A DNA stretch of 64,000 nt. Source: JAOTVV01 sp039591075 (GTDB lineage Bacteria; Gemmatimonadota; Gemmatimonadetes; Gemmatimonadales; GWC2-71-9). The stretch spans positions 1 through 64,000 of the forward strand of contig JBDHEI010000006.1 in assembly GCA_039591075.1 (NCBI GenBank), written 5' to 3'. Of the stretch, positions 43,254-52,587 are shown piece by piece. Numbering within the stretch: position 1 is the stretch's first letter; every line of letters begins with the position of its first letter. The notes beneath the pieces are model-generated. The model was not told the origin of the DNA. It saw only the letters and a program-made list of their open reading frames with translations, and searched no databases. Both the position numbers and the translations under genes were made by a program.

Positions 43254-44882
43254 CTATTCCGCCCCCATGAACGGATATCGGTAGTCCGTCGCTGGCACGA
43301 ACGTCTCCTTGATTGACCGGGCGGAGACCCACCGCACCAAGTTGAGCATCGAGCCGGCCTTGTCGTTGGTGCCGCTCGCGCGGGCACCACCGAATGGCTG
43401 CTGGCCCACGACGGCGCCGGTTGGCTTGTCGTTGATGTAGAAATTGCCGGCCGAGTGCCTGAGCGCCGCCATCGCCTCCCGCATCGCCCTCCGGTCCTGC
43501 GCAAAGACGGCACCTGTCAGTGCATACGGCGACGTCCGGTCAACCAACGTCAGCGTCTCGTGCCATTGCTCGTCCGGGTATACGTACACCGTCACGACCG
43601 GCCCGAAGATCTCCTCGCACATCGTGCGATACGCCGGCTGCTTCGCCTGAATCAGGGTAGGCCGAATGAAGTAGCCTTCCGTCATATCGGCCTCGCCACC
43701 CACCAGGACTTCGGCGTCTGGTGACGTGCGCGCGTCCTCGATGAACGCCGTGTGGTCCTTGAACGCGTTTTCGTCGATCACCGCACCCATGAAGTTTCGG
43801 AAGTCCGCTACATCGCCCATCGCGATGCCCGCGACCTCGTCGAGCAACGCGCCCTTCATCCGCTTCCACATGGCCGCGGGGATGTAGACACGAGACGCGG
43901 CGCTGCACTTTTGCCCTTGGTACTCGAAGCCGCCGCGCACGATGGCCGTCCGCAACGCCTCGTCGTCGGCGCTTGGGTGCGCGACGATGAAGTCCTTTCC
44001 GCCAGTCTCGCCCACGATGCGTGGGTACGTCTTGTAGTCGGCGATCCGTTCGCCAATCGTGCGATAGAAGCCCTGGAAGACCGGCGTGGAGCCGGTGTAG
44101 TGAATCCCGGCGAAGTCTGGGCTCGAGAGCGCCGCCTCGGTCACAGCCCGAGGATCGCCCGGCACAAAGTTGATGACGCCGGGGGGGAACCCCGCCTCCT
44201 CGAACATCTTCATGAGGTAGTACGCGCTGAAGACGGCCGGCCGGGACGGCTTCCAGAGCACGACGTTCCCCATGAGCGCTGGCGATGTCGGCAGGTTGCC
44301 GGCGATCGACGTGAAGTTGAACGGCGTGATCGCGTAGACGAAGCCTTCCAGGGGCCGATACTCCATCCGATTCCACATGCCCGGCGCCGACATGGGCTGG
44401 TCCGATGCGATTTGCTCGGCGAAATACACGTTGAATCGGAAGAAGTCGATCAGCTCGCACGCGCTGTCGATCTCAGCCTGGTACACCGTCTTGCTCTGGC
44501 ACAGCATGGTCGCGGCATTGACCGCGTCCCGATACGGGCCCGCCAGGAGGTCGGCGGCCTTGAGCAACACGCTCGCCCGATCCTCAGACGACCATGCCGA
44601 CCACTCCTTCCATGCCTCCGTGGCGGCGTGAATGGCACGCTCGGCCTCCGATTGGCCTGCCATGTGCCACGTGGCCAGCACATGGCCGTGGCGGTGTGGC
44701 ATGACCGCCTTCTTCATGCGTCCGGTGCGCACCTCCTCGCCCCCGATGATCAGGGGGATCTCGATCTCACGGGAGGACATCTCGGCGAGGGTGGCCTTGA
44801 TCGAGGCTCGCTCCGGGGTGCCCGGTGCATAAGACAGCACCGGCTCGTTGTCCGGCATCGGTACCTGAAACTCTCCGCTCAT
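43254..44882 (-). CDS. pruA: L-glutamate gamma-semialdehyde (P5C) dehydrogenase
   Basis: The 542-residue product oxidises L-glutamate gamma-semialdehyde, the open form of 1-pyrroline-5-carboxylate, to glutamate with NAD+, the second step of proline catabolism. ALDH residues are visible: VLWKPSRPAVFSAY, GETGGKDF (catalytic Glu), YQGQKCSAASR (catalytic Cys) and EIFGPVVTVYVYPD. The ending ARASGTNDKAGS...SIKETFVP is typical of the ALDH4/PutA-free monofunctional form. ATG 44882 is preferred over 44909. No proline dehydrogenase gene is adjacent. Confidence 0.9.
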   Translation of the reverse strand: MSGEFQVPMPDNEPVLSYAPGTPERASIKATLAEMSSREIEIPLIIGGEEVRTGRMKKAVMPHRHGHVLATWHMAGQSEAERAIHAATEAWKEWSAWSSEDRASVLLKAADLLAGPYRDAVNAATMLCQSKTVYQAEIDSACELIDFFRFNVYFAEQIASDQPMSAPGMWNRMEYRPLEGFVYAITPFNFTSIAGNLPTSPALMGNVVLWKPSRPAVFSAYYLMKMFEEAGFPPGVINFVPGDPRAVTEAALSSPDFAGIHYTGSTPVFQGFYRTIGERIADYKTYPRIVGETGGKDFIVAHPSADDEALRTAIVRGGFEYQGQKCSAASRVYIPAAMWKRMKGALLDEVAGIAMGDVADFRNFMGAVIDENAFKDHTAFIEDARTSPDAEVLVGGEADMTEGYFIRPTLIQAKQPAYRTMCEEIFGPVVTVYVYPDEQWHETLTLVDRTSPYALTGAVFAQDRRAMREAMAALRHSAGNFYINDKPTGAVVGQQPFGGARASGTNDKAGSMLNLVRWVSARSIKETFVPATDYRYPFMGAE

Positions 44883-44944
44883 CCCGCTAACACTCCTTCC
44901 ACCCGACACGTAACCGTGATCCGCAACGTCGTGAACCGACGCTC

Positions 44945-44974
44945 AATAATGACATGGGCGCGAGCGCCCTCCAA
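44945..44974 (-). promoter_or_regulatory. Possible promoter of pruA
   Basis: On the minus strand TTGGAG (44974-44969) and CATTAT/ATTATT (44951-44945) lie 17-18 bases apart, with the start codon 60-65 bases farther on. The spacer contains the palindrome GGGCGCTCGCGCCC. Not more than a candidate. Confidence 0.35.
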
Positions 44975-45061
44975 CTCCGCCGTGGCAGCCCGCTACAATA
45001 TGCCAACGCCCGCGCCCCTCTCTCAACGTGGAACGCAGGCGTCGACAGCCGATGGATTCAG

Positions 45062-46180
45062 TCAGAAGTGAAGGTGCAGCTCGAGCGTCACCCGATCGAC
45101 GTCGTCTCCCTCGCCGGCGTTGTCTAGACGGACGTAGAACGCCGAGAGCTGGACGAAGGAAATGGGGAACACCTCCAGACCGACCCGAGTGCGTGCACGC
45201 TGATCTTCGGTGAGCATCGTCGTGTCGTCTCGAATGCTTGCGGTGGGGTTGTGAAATCCGTGGGTCGCCTTGAGGCTCACGCCTCGGCGAAGCTGCAGAT
45301 TCCCTTCGACAAAAGCCAAGAACTCGTCGTTGTTCTCCACCGCCGGGTCATCGAAGGAATCGAAGACGGCATCCACCTCACCCAGCAGAGCCAGCGGACC
45401 GACGGAAACGCCGCCAAAGGCCCCGACGGTGTTCGTCTGGAGCCCGGGACCGCTGTTGTGAGAGGCTGAGGCACCCACCCGAAACCGCGAGAGAGTCAGC
45501 ACCGCGCTCGAAGTCAGCATCTTCTGGCTGTTGCCCTCCGACGCACCGATGCTCCCGTTCGTGAGGGCCACGAAGAGCGAGAGCGGTCCAGGCTCGATCC
45601 CGACTTCGATGCCGAGATCTGGTGTGAGATAGGTGAACCCGGTTTCCTCACGAATGAACTCGCCGTCGTCCCACAGTCGCCAGCCATACGGCAGCATGAA
45701 CTTCCCGACTTTCGCATAGCCGTTGAGCGGCAGCTGCTCCACCAATCCGAACGCCTCACGGGCTATGGCGCGGTCGGGGCCGACCGTCTGATCGATATAG
45801 AACGCCACGCGGTTGGAAACGAGCCGCGCCTCGAGCTGTACCTGGGCTTCTGAAATATCGAACGCCGTGTTCGGTGCGATGCCGTCCAGCGCATCACCCA
45901 CATTGACGTTCCATGAACCCAGTGTCCTGAGGTCGAGTCCCACCGACAACCAATCGTTGAGGCCTCGACTGCGAATGTCGGAAGACCGCATGGGTAGCTG
46001 TGTCTGGGCCCACGCGCTCCCGAATGCGTTTCGGCCCCCGCCACCCGTACGGTTCACGTGACACTGTGCGCACTTGGCACCAGTACGCAACGCCAGATAC
46101 GGCTCCGCCAACGCCTCGTGGAAGGGAAACGCGGCCGCCATCACGACGGCCGTGCCACACAGACCCGTTCGCAGTGACAT
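45062..46180 (-). CDS. Outer-membrane porin-like barrel with one N-terminal haem-binding motif
   Basis: The 372-residue product has a signal peptide (cleavage near HEALAEP, residue 25). A single c-type haem motif CAQCH (37-41) follows, in LRTGAKCAQCHVNRTGGGGRN. The rest consists of alternating strands like a phosphate-selective porin/OprO-type barrel, with a Trp-rich turn (LMLPYGWRLWDDGEFIREETG) and a final LELHLHF. A haem-tagged barrel suggests electron transfer across the outer membrane, which is inferred. ATG 46180 directly precedes the signal peptide. Downstream of the haem-motif lipoprotein by 43 bases. Confidence 0.65.
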   Translation of the reverse strand: MSLRTGLCGTAVVMAAAFPFHEALAEPYLALRTGAKCAQCHVNRTGGGGRNAFGSAWAQTQLPMRSSDIRSRGLNDWLSVGLDLRTLGSWNVNVGDALDGIAPNTAFDISEAQVQLEARLVSNRVAFYIDQTVGPDRAIAREAFGLVEQLPLNGYAKVGKFMLPYGWRLWDDGEFIREETGFTYLTPDLGIEVGIEPGPLSLFVALTNGSIGASEGNSQKMLTSSAVLTLSRFRVGASASHNSGPGLQTNTVGAFGGVSVGPLALLGEVDAVFDSFDDPAVENNDEFLAFVEGNLQLRRGVSLKATHGFHNPTASIRDDTTMLTEDQRARTRVGLEVFPISFVQLSAFYVRLDNAGEGDDVDRVTLELHLHF

Positions 46181-46223
46181 CACCCAACCTCCGTTTGTGG
46201 AAGCGACTTCCGACTCGACGAGG

Positions 46224-46667
46224 TCAGTTGTTGGTTGCTCCACCCGTGATCCACGCCCGAATGAGATCGATCTGGCTTTGGGTGAGTGACTGGCCACCCA
46301 ACGGCATGCGGCCCCCGCTCCCACCGACGCCCGCTTGGGTCCCTTGGATCTTCTGGACCAGATAGCTCAGATCCGGCTGCCCTGGCTCGATCCGATCCAT
46401 GGACGGCAGCTCGTTCGAGGCGACGTTGACGGTGTTCGACAAGGCCTGCCCGGCACTGAGATTCATGCCCTGGGCCGGAGACGGCCCTCCGTGGCATCCG
46501 GAGAAGGCACAGCTCGCGGTGAAAATCGGCTGCACGTCAGCGGAGAGCGTCGGCCCGCCCCCGCCCCCGCCCCCACCACCACCGAGCCCGGTACCGTCCC
46601 CCGCGCACCCGAGCGCAGCCGCCACCACGAGCCCAAACGTAACGGTTATACGACGCGTCTTGCTCAT
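46224..46667 (-). CDS. Lipoprotein with a CX4CH haem-like motif
   Basis: The 147-residue product has a lipobox (AAALGC, Cys21) then a run of Gly. TASCAFSGCHGGPSPAQGMNL follows, in which CAFSGCH (53-59) has four residues between the cysteines instead of two. Planctomycete/Gemmatimonadota cytochrome-c-like families (PSCyt) use this variant, and the RMPLGGQSLTQSQIDLIRAWI ending with the distal Met is also typical. It is probably a surface-exposed electron-transfer lipoprotein, co-transcribed with the haem-tagged barrel. Confidence 0.75.
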   Translation of the reverse strand: MSKTRRITVTFGLVVAAALGCAGDGTGLGGGGGGGGGGPTLSADVQPIFTASCAFSGCHGGPSPAQGMNLSAGQALSNTVNVASNELPSMDRIEPGQPDLSYLVQKIQGTQAGVGGSGGRMPLGGQSLTQSQIDLIRAWITGGATNN

Positions 46668-46929
46668 CCGACGACCTCCAGGAGGAAGAGGAAAGCACCT
46701 ACAACGGAAATCCGACTTATCCCGTTTCCTCCTGCAACCCCGGCGCGCTCCCTAGAGTTCCAGGGAGTCCGGCTCGTAAGTGATTAAGTCACAATATGAT
46801 ACACACATTGGCCGCGGATGCAACACGGCGGCATGTCGGCCCGCGTTGTCCCGACCAGGGTGGCGCCGGCGACCCGCCGATACTACTCTCACCTCCCGCA
46901 GGCCTTGGCCATCAGACAGAGAGGTTCCC

Positions 46930-47541
46930 ATGCGTTCCATGCTGCTCGTCGCCGGGTTGGCCGTACTCGGCTCTCCCCTCATCGCTCAGGAGCTCACCCA
47001 GCCTCCGGATTGGAAGATCCGCTTCGACCGGCCGGCAGAAGACGCGGCGATCAAGTTCGTGACGATGACACCGGGGTGGCATGTGACGACCGGCCCGGCA
47101 GCGATCCTCTATCTCCCGGCGAACGCCGCCCGCGGTACCTATCGCGCACGGGCGGTCATCCATCTCTTTCCCGGCGAGCGGCGCGAGGGATTCGGGCTCT
47201 TCATCGGTGGGCGGCACCTCGAGGACGACGGTCAGACCTACACCTATTTCCTCCTGCGCAAGGACGGGCGGTTTCTCATCAAGCGTCGGGCAGGATCTGA
47301 AACGCCCGTGCTCATGCCATGGACCGGTCACGATGCCATCGTTCCGCATGAAGGAGGGAAAGAGACCGTGAAGAACGTGCTCGAGATCGCCGTCGGTCCC
47401 GAGACGGTGGGGTTCCTGGTGAACGGCCAGGAAGTGGCGAGCCTGCCACGCGACCAGGTCGACACCGAGGGCGTCGTTGGACTCCGAGTGAACCATGCAC
47501 TGGACCTGCACATCAGCGAGCTGGTCATCGAGCAGCGCTAG
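46930..47541 (+). CDS. Exported DUF1080-like (LamG/jelly-roll) protein
   Basis: The 203-residue product has a signal peptide (MRSMLLVAGLAVLGSPLIAQ). The mature part has jelly-roll strands (AILYLPANAARGTYRARAVIHLFPGERREGFGLFIGGRHLEDDGQTYTYFLLRKDGRFLIKRRAG) and ends VVGLRVNHALDLHISELVIEQR. This resembles DUF1080/3-keto-disaccharide hydrolase-type domains, but catalytic residues are unproven. ATG 46930 follows GAGAGG at a suitable distance. Confidence 0.65.
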   Translation: MRSMLLVAGLAVLGSPLIAQELTQPPDWKIRFDRPAEDAAIKFVTMTPGWHVTTGPAAILYLPANAARGTYRARAVIHLFPGERREGFGLFIGGRHLEDDGQTYTYFLLRKDGRFLIKRRAGSETPVLMPWTGHDAIVPHEGGKETVKNVLEIAVGPETVGFLVNGQEVASLPRDQVDTEGVVGLRVNHALDLHISELVIEQR

Positions 47542-47558
47542 CCGCTCACTCGAGCGGC
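47541..47558. terminator. Hairpin between convergent genes
   Basis: GCCGCTC-ACTC-GAGCGGC is a perfect 7-bp stem between the stop codons of two convergent genes and could stop transcription from both sides. There is no T-run, so this is weaker than the other terminators. Confidence 0.4.
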
Positions 47559-48265
47559 GCGGCGAGCCCGTAGCGTTCCAGGAGCGCCCGGTCTGCCAGC
47601 AGATCACCGAGGGCCGCGTCGGCAACCACGCGGCCCTCGTGCAGCACAACCCCCCGACGGCATAGGGACTCGGCAATCCCGAGGTCGTGCGTGGCGACCA
47701 ACAGGGTCTCTTCACGCCGGAGCAACAACCCCACAAGTCGGCGACGACTACGCGCATCGAGATCACCCGTCGGCTCGTCCAACGCCAGAACCGCCGGACG
47801 CGTTACCAGGACCGTCGCGAGTGCCGCCAGTCGGCGCTCACCCCCGCTCAGGTGATGGGCCGCTCGGCGCTCCACCCCGGCAAGGCCGAGCTCTGCGAGG
47901 GTCTCGCGGGCCAGGTGAGCTGCCTCGTGGGGTGGCACCCCGTCATTGAGCGGCGCGAATGCGACGTCTTCCAGGAGCGTCGGCAAGAACAGCTGGTCGT
48001 TTGGGTCCTGAAACACCAGTCCCACTCGGCGTCGCACATCTCGCAGCGTGGTGGGGCCGACGGTTATCCCCGCGATCGCCACCGAGCCCGCCGTCGCCGG
48101 GAGGAGCCCGTTGAGATGCTGCAGGAGGGTGCTCTTGCCGGACCCCGTCGGGCCCAACAGGGCAACCCGTTCACCTGCGGCGACGGCGAACGACACGCCG
48201 TTGAGCGCGGCGGTGCCGTCCGGATATCGGTAGCTCAGGTCCGAGACCGCGACGAGCATTTGCAT
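47546..48265 (-). CDS. cbiO: Cobalt/nickel ECF transporter ATPase
   Basis: The 239-residue product is an ABC ATPase with Walker A GPTGSGKST, Q-loop VFQDPNDQLF, signature LSGGERRLAALATVL, Walker B ALDEPTG and H-loop THDL. The VFQDPND motif is typical of CbiO/EcfA. It energises Co2+ or Ni2+ uptake with CbiQ and CbiM encoded just upstream. ATG 48265 or 48259 are the candidate starts, and the open frame beyond them is not coding. Confidence 0.85.
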   Translation of the reverse strand: MQMLVAVSDLSYRYPDGTAALNGVSFAVAAGERVALLGPTGSGKSTLLQHLNGLLPATAGSVAIAGITVGPTTLRDVRRRVGLVFQDPNDQLFLPTLLEDVAFAPLNDGVPPHEAAHLARETLAELGLAGVERRAAHHLSGGERRLAALATVLVTRPAVLALDEPTGDLDARSRRRLVGLLLRREETLLVATHDLGIAESLCRRGVVLHEGRVVADAALGDLLADRALLERYGLAAPLE

Positions 48266-48266
48266 G

Positions 48267-49034
48267 TCAGGGCAGGATGTGGGCGCCGCCCAAGACGACA
48301 CCGACCAGAAGCACGAGCATCGCCAAGACGAGCGTCGAGCGGCGGTCCCAACTCTGTGAGAAGAGCGCGGGGACATCGCCAGCATAACCACGCGCCAGCA
48401 TCGCTCGATGCGTGCGCTCGCCGCGTGAGAAGGCGCGGGAGAGACCGGCGGCCGTGATGCCGACGAGGAGACGGCGACGCGTCGTGACCCCGGCTCCAGC
48501 ATTCCGCGACCGAGCTGCACGCTGGAGCCGCTCCAATTCGTCCACCAGGATGTAGAGCAGGCGGTAACCCACGCCGAGTGAGGCGGTGACGACGTGCGGC
48601 AACCGCAACTCGCGGAATGCGTGCAGCAGCTCGGGGAAGCTCGTCGTCGAAACCAAGATGACGGCGGCACCCAGCGCAACCGACGCTCGACCGAGCACGA
48701 AAGCGAAACGCTCGAGCCCCTGACTACTGACCTTGAGCACGCCGAGCGTGAACAACGGCTCTCCGGGAACGAGAACGAGCAGTCCTGCAGACGCCAGCAA
48801 GACGAGCACGAATGGACCGGCCGTACGGATGAGGAGCTGTCGTACGGGCACGCGGGCCGCACGCCCGATCAGCATCACGGCGAGAAAGAGCACGGCCAGC
48901 GGCATCCAGGCCCCGAAGGGGAGCGCGGCGGATCCGGCCGCCAGCGTTACGGTGCCGAGGAGCCGTGCGGTTGGTACCGTACGGGTGACTGGCGAGACCA
49001 CCGCCGCATACTGGTCGACGTGCCGGAAGCTCAC
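48267..49034 (-). CDS. cbiQ: Cobalt/nickel ECF transporter membrane subunit
   Basis: The 255-residue product is the T component, with five to six helices and the two coupling-helix motifs in LQRAARSRNAGAG (ARSRN) and RTHRAMLARGY (A(R/M)xRGY). GTG 49034 overlaps the cbiM stop by four bases. It bridges the metal-binding CbiM and the ATPase. Confidence 0.85.
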   Translation of the reverse strand: MSFRHVDQYAAVVSPVTRTVPTARLLGTVTLAAGSAALPFGAWMPLAVLFLAVMLIGRAARVPVRQLLIRTAGPFVLVLLASAGLLVLVPGEPLFTLGVLKVSSQGLERFAFVLGRASVALGAAVILVSTTSFPELLHAFRELRLPHVVTASLGVGYRLLYILVDELERLQRAARSRNAGAGVTTRRRLLVGITAAGLSRAFSRGERTHRAMLARGYAGDVPALFSQSWDRRSTLVLAMLVLLVGVVLGGAHILP

Positions 49035-49954
49035 GCCCTGAGACGTCCACGGGCAAGCAGTCGGACCACCACCCATCCCACCCCGAACACCACGACAACC
49101 CCGATGAGGCCCGCAGCCCATGGGCCACCAGCCGGGGCACCATAGTCACCGAACGGAGTGGCAAGAACTGCGGTCTCCCGCTGCGTGAATCCGAGTCGGC
49201 TTGCTGCCGCCTCGAGCACGTCAGGCCGAGTCGATGCCACGTACCCCGCAGCCATCGCCAGCAGAGCAGCAACCCCGGCGACTCCGAAGGCGAGCGGCCG
49301 CGAGACCGGACGGGCCCCGGCCGAGAGGGTGACCAGCTCGGGCCGAACTCTGAGTACGGTCGCGAGAATCGCACCCGTGAGGACCGCTTCGATGAGACCA
49401 ACGAAGAGGTGGCCACCACCGACCACCACGAGCGCGGGCTTGATTGGGATCGTACCGGACGCCGCCAACTCGGCCGCTACCGCGACGCCGACGAGCACGG
49501 TGGACAGGAACGCAGCGACCGCGACCGCGCCGACTCTCCGTCGATCGCCCACGCCGACCAGGGCGAGAAACCACCGATAGAGGAGCACGCCCCCTCCCAC
49601 ACTGATGATCGAGAGGTTCAGGGTATTCGCCCCCAGCGAGGCGATCCCACCGTCCTGGAACAGGAGCGCTTGTACCAGCAGGACGGCAAACAGCACTAGC
49701 ATCCCTGACCAGGGTCCCACGATTGCCCCCACGAGCACACCGCCCAACAGGTGGACGCTCGTTCCCGCCCCGACCGGAAAGTTGAGCATTTGACTGGCAA
49801 ACACGAACGCGGTCGCTGCACCCAGAATGGGCGCTTCGCGCTCGGCCAGGTCCCGCCGTGACCGACGGGCAGCGACCGCGAGCGCGGCTCCGCTCGCGAT
49901 GGCCGTCCCCACCATCACCGTGCCGCTGAGAAAGCCGTCAGGGATGTGTGCCAA
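49031..49954 (-). CDS. cbiM: Cobalt/nickel transporter substrate-binding membrane subunit (CbiM, possible CbiN fusion)
   Basis: The 307-residue product starts MAHIPDGFLS. After Met removal the N-terminal amine, His3 and the later His in VHLLGG form the metal site known from CbiM/NikM. Residues 1-215 carry six to seven helices; the last ~90 residues add two helices and a periplasmic loop like CbiN, giving a CbiMN fusion. Nickel or cobalt cannot be told apart from sequence alone. It is first in the cbiMQO operon, with no riboswitch recognised in the short upstream region. Confidence 0.85.
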   Translation of the reverse strand: MAHIPDGFLSGTVMVGTAIASGAALAVAARRSRRDLAEREAPILGAATAFVFASQMLNFPVGAGTSVHLLGGVLVGAIVGPWSGMLVLFAVLLVQALLFQDGGIASLGANTLNLSIISVGGGVLLYRWFLALVGVGDRRRVGAVAVAAFLSTVLVGVAVAAELAASGTIPIKPALVVVGGGHLFVGLIEAVLTGAILATVLRVRPELVTLSAGARPVSRPLAFGVAGVAALLAMAAGYVASTRPDVLEAAASRLGFTQRETAVLATPFGDYGAPAGGPWAAGLIGVVVVFGVGWVVVRLLARGRLRA

Positions 49955-50044
49955 GGATCGCTCTCACCTCCATGCGTGGGGACGTGGATCGGAAATGAAG
50001 CACAGCACGCGGAACCCTGTCCATAGCGAACTGGCACCGGCAAG

Positions 50045-50072
50045 AAAAAGCCCGTGCGGCTCGGCACGGGCT
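50045..50072 (-). terminator. Intrinsic terminator after tRNA-Phe
   Basis: On the minus strand AGCCCGTGC - CGAGCC - GCACGGGCT is a 9-bp stem with a 6-base loop, followed by TTTTTC. It begins 12 bases past the tRNA end. Confidence 0.85.
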
Positions 50073-50083
50073 GTAGCGTGGAG

Positions 50084-50156
<73 letters not shown>

Positions 50157-50235
50157 TCGGGGCCACAATTATACACAAACCCCTGGCCGACGGGAGAGCC
50201 CACGAGCCGCGCCGGTCCGTGGCCCGAGAGCCACC

Positions 50236-50724
50236 CTACGGCTCCAACGGCGCCACGCCGTCCCCAGCACCTCCGGCGCCTCGAAACTGCTGGAGCTCGG
50301 GAGCGTCCGGATAGCGCTCGAGCACGAGCGCGATGACCCGTCGCGCTCCCTCGGGGTCGCGCTTGACCGTGCGGTAGATCTCCTCGAGGCGAATCGCTGC
50401 ATTCACATCCACCTGCCGTGAGCTGCCTCGGGCCAGATGGCTCTCCAGCAGTCGCACCAGCTGGTCCAGGTTCGGGCGCGCGGTGGGGTCGGACATCCCG
50501 ACCCCACCGCCCGCCAGGGTGCGCACGATCCAGTCCCCGAGCGGCTGGAACACGTGTTCCAGCAGGAGGTCCCACGACCACCAGATGGCGCCGAAGGCCG
50601 CCGCCGCCGCGAACAGTCTGGGCTCGCGGTCCACAGCGAAAGCCAGCACGAGTAGCGACACCGTGGCCGTGCCGAACACCATGCGCACGACTCGGCTGAA
50701 CGTGAGCTCTGAGCGGCGCTTCAC
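50236..50724 (-). CDS. Small membrane protein with C-terminal helical repeat
   Basis: The 162-residue product has two hydrophobic segments (~12-30, 38-55), a linker and a C-terminal helical hairpin (NLDQLVRLLESHLARG, NAAIRLEEIYRTVKRDPEGARRVIALVLERYPD), a TPR-like pattern. GTG 50724 fits the start of coding character. Function unknown. It lies upstream of the tRNA and is read in the same direction. Confidence 0.6.
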   Translation of the reverse strand: MKRRSELTFSRVVRMVFGTATVSLLVLAFAVDREPRLFAAAAAFGAIWWSWDLLLEHVFQPLGDWIVRTLAGGGVGMSDPTARPNLDQLVRLLESHLARGSSRQVDVNAAIRLEEIYRTVKRDPEGARRVIALVLERYPDAPELQQFRGAGGAGDGVAPLEP

Positions 50725-50807
50725 GAGGATTTCCCGGCACTTTCGCCGGCCCGGGCTGGGTGCGAACATTCGTACGACAACCCGTCGCACCACGCCAAGA
50801 GGGTCCG

Positions 50808-50975
50808 ATGAGGGAATACCAGGTGGTCATCGTCCGATTGCAGGGAGCGTCCCGCGAAGATGAGGAAGCGGTGACCGACCTTCTCAACGAGCGTGCCCGC
50901 ATGGGCTGGAACCATCAGAGCGTCAATCCCATCGGCCGAGGCAAACTCCTCTTGGTGTTCTACCGGGACGCCTGA
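50808..50975 (+). CDS. DUF4177-like small protein
   Basis: The 55-residue product (MREYQVVIVRLQGASREDEEAVTDLLNERARMGWNHQSV...KLLLVFYRD) matches the DUF4177 pattern of a strand, a helix with GW, and a closing strand. Function unknown. It is divergent from the preceding gene. ATG 50808 is the only start giving the family's usual length. Confidence 0.6.
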   Translation: MREYQVVIVRLQGASREDEEAVTDLLNERARMGWNHQSVNPIGRGKLLLVFYRDA

Positions 50976-51120
50976 GCGCGGACTGTCCGGTCAGAGAGCC
51001 ACTGAGGGTACAGGGCCGGCGGCCCTCACCGCGGAGCCCGCAGTCCTTCCTCCAGCCCATGCATCTGGTACCCTTCTGCAACCAATCGCCCCCGCCCCGA
51101 ATCTACTCTAGGAGGAAGCG

Positions 51121-51681
51121 TTGAAGGCCGAAACGCCACCCGAAACCTATCGAACCCGCCGGGCGTACGACGGCCGCCTGGTCAAGGTCGACGTGGACAC
51201 GGTCCGAGGGCCGACTGGAGTGACGTTCGACCTGGAGATCATCCGGCACCCGGGTGCCGCGGCTATCGTGCCGTTGCTGTCCGAACCGGGAGCCGCCGAT
51301 CCGAGCGTGTTGCTCCTCAGGCAGTATCGCCATGCGGCGGGCGGGGAACTCTGGGAAATCCCGGCTGGCGTCCTGGAGCCGGGCGAGCCCGCGGCGGCCT
51401 GTGCCCGTCGGGAGCTTTTGGAGGAAACCGGTGCCGAGGCCGCGTCTGTCGAGCACCTGAGCACCGTGTACACGACACCGGGGTTCACCGACGAGCGGAT
51501 CTACTTGTTCTTGGCCACCGGGATCACGGTCGGGGAACCAAAGCATGAGGTCGACGAGTTCATTCAGGTACAGGTGAGGCCGCTGAGCACCGTGCTCCAG
51601 ATGATCCGCGACGGCGAGATCGTCGATGCCAAGTCCATCGTTGCCTTGCTCTACGTGGCGGGATTTCGGCTCGGAATGTGA
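51121..51681 (+). CDS. NUDIX hydrolase, ADP-ribose pyrophosphatase type
   Basis: The 186-residue product has a complete NUDIX box (GVLEPGEPAAACARRELLEETGAE) in the context WEIPAGVLEPGE typical of ADP-ribose pyrophosphatases, and the nucleotide-binding FLATGIT... region. The expected reaction is ADP-ribose to AMP and ribose-5-phosphate. The TTG at 51121 is supported by AGGAGG about 6 bases upstream. Confidence 0.85.
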   Translation: MKAETPPETYRTRRAYDGRLVKVDVDTVRGPTGVTFDLEIIRHPGAAAIVPLLSEPGAADPSVLLLRQYRHAAGGELWEIPAGVLEPGEPAAACARRELLEETGAEAASVEHLSTVYTTPGFTDERIYLFLATGITVGEPKHEVDEFIQVQVRPLSTVLQMIRDGEIVDAKSIVALLYVAGFRLGM

Positions 51682-51904
51682 GGGCATGGTGTCCCCGCGG
51701 GGGGACAAGGGACAGGGGTCGATGACGGGGACCGTGCGGAGAACCTCACGCTAAGCCCTTGTCCTGCAACGGATTGGCAATTGCGATCCGGCAGCACCCG
51801 TACCCGGTATGGATTGTGCCTCATCTGCGGGTGGAAGGAGGACGCGCCAACGGCCTTTTTCGTCCGAACGAGGCGTCCGTAGGTGGACGCCGAGGAGCCA
51901 TGAC

Positions 51905-52561
51905 ATGACCGCAGGGATCGAGGTTCGGCAGCGGGCTCGTCCCGCCACTGCCCAGGGGGCGGTGAGCGCGGAGCGCGAAACGCTCCGTGGGGTCGACGAT
52001 TCTCAGGTGGTGGCGGCCTATCTTGCTGGCAGGCAGCGTGCATTCGACGAGCTGGTCGGTCGATACCAGAAACGGCTGATCAATTTCGTCCATCGCACGA
52101 TCGGCGATCGCGAGCGAGCGGAAGACCTCGTGCAAGAGGTCTTCATTCGCGTGCACCGTCACCTGCACCGCTTCGACCAGAGCAAGAAGTTTTCGACGTG
52201 GATCTATACGATCGCGTCGAATCTCGCCAAGAACGAGCTCCGGAACCGGAGCCGGAGCCCGCTGGTGCTGTTCCAGACCATCAAGAAGAACTGGGAGGCC
52301 GACCACCGGCCGCTCCAGTTCGAGGACAAGCAGTCTCGCCCCGAAGACCTCTACCGCAAGCGCTATTTGCGGGAGCTGGTGGAGTGGGCGGTGGCTCAGC
52401 TTCCCGAGCATCATCGGGTGGTCTTCGTGTTGCGGGAGCTCGAGGGCAAGACCTACGAGGAGATTGCGGAGATCACGGACTGCAATCTTGGTACGGTGAA
52501 GAGCCGGCTCAACCGGGCCCGGAATCGATTCGCCCAGATCATCGGGCCACTCCTGGACTGA
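51905..52561 (+). CDS. ECF sigma factor (RpoE-like)
   Basis: The 218-residue product shows sigma2 (FDELVGRYQKRLINFVHRTIGDRERAEDLVQEVFIRVHRHL) and sigma4 (LPEHHRVVFVLRELEGKTYEEIAEITDCNLGTVKSRLNRAR). It is close to the RpoE/SigW group. A zinc-finger anti-sigma gene follows after 145 bases, and a hairpin lies between them. The signal sensed is unknown. Confidence 0.9.
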   Translation: MTAGIEVRQRARPATAQGAVSAERETLRGVDDSQVVAAYLAGRQRAFDELVGRYQKRLINFVHRTIGDRERAEDLVQEVFIRVHRHLHRFDQSKKFSTWIYTIASNLAKNELRNRSRSPLVLFQTIKKNWEADHRPLQFEDKQSRPEDLYRKRYLRELVEWAVAQLPEHHRVVFVLRELEGKTYEEIAEITDCNLGTVKSRLNRARNRFAQIIGPLLD

Positions 52562-52587
52562 TCCGCTGCCGCACCTCGCCAGCCTGA

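Noticed and set aside
51686..51705. TGTCCCC-GCGG-GGGGACA hairpin after the NUDIX gene as terminator
   Set aside because: Stem is short with no T-run; could be a weak terminator, but not supported enough to list.
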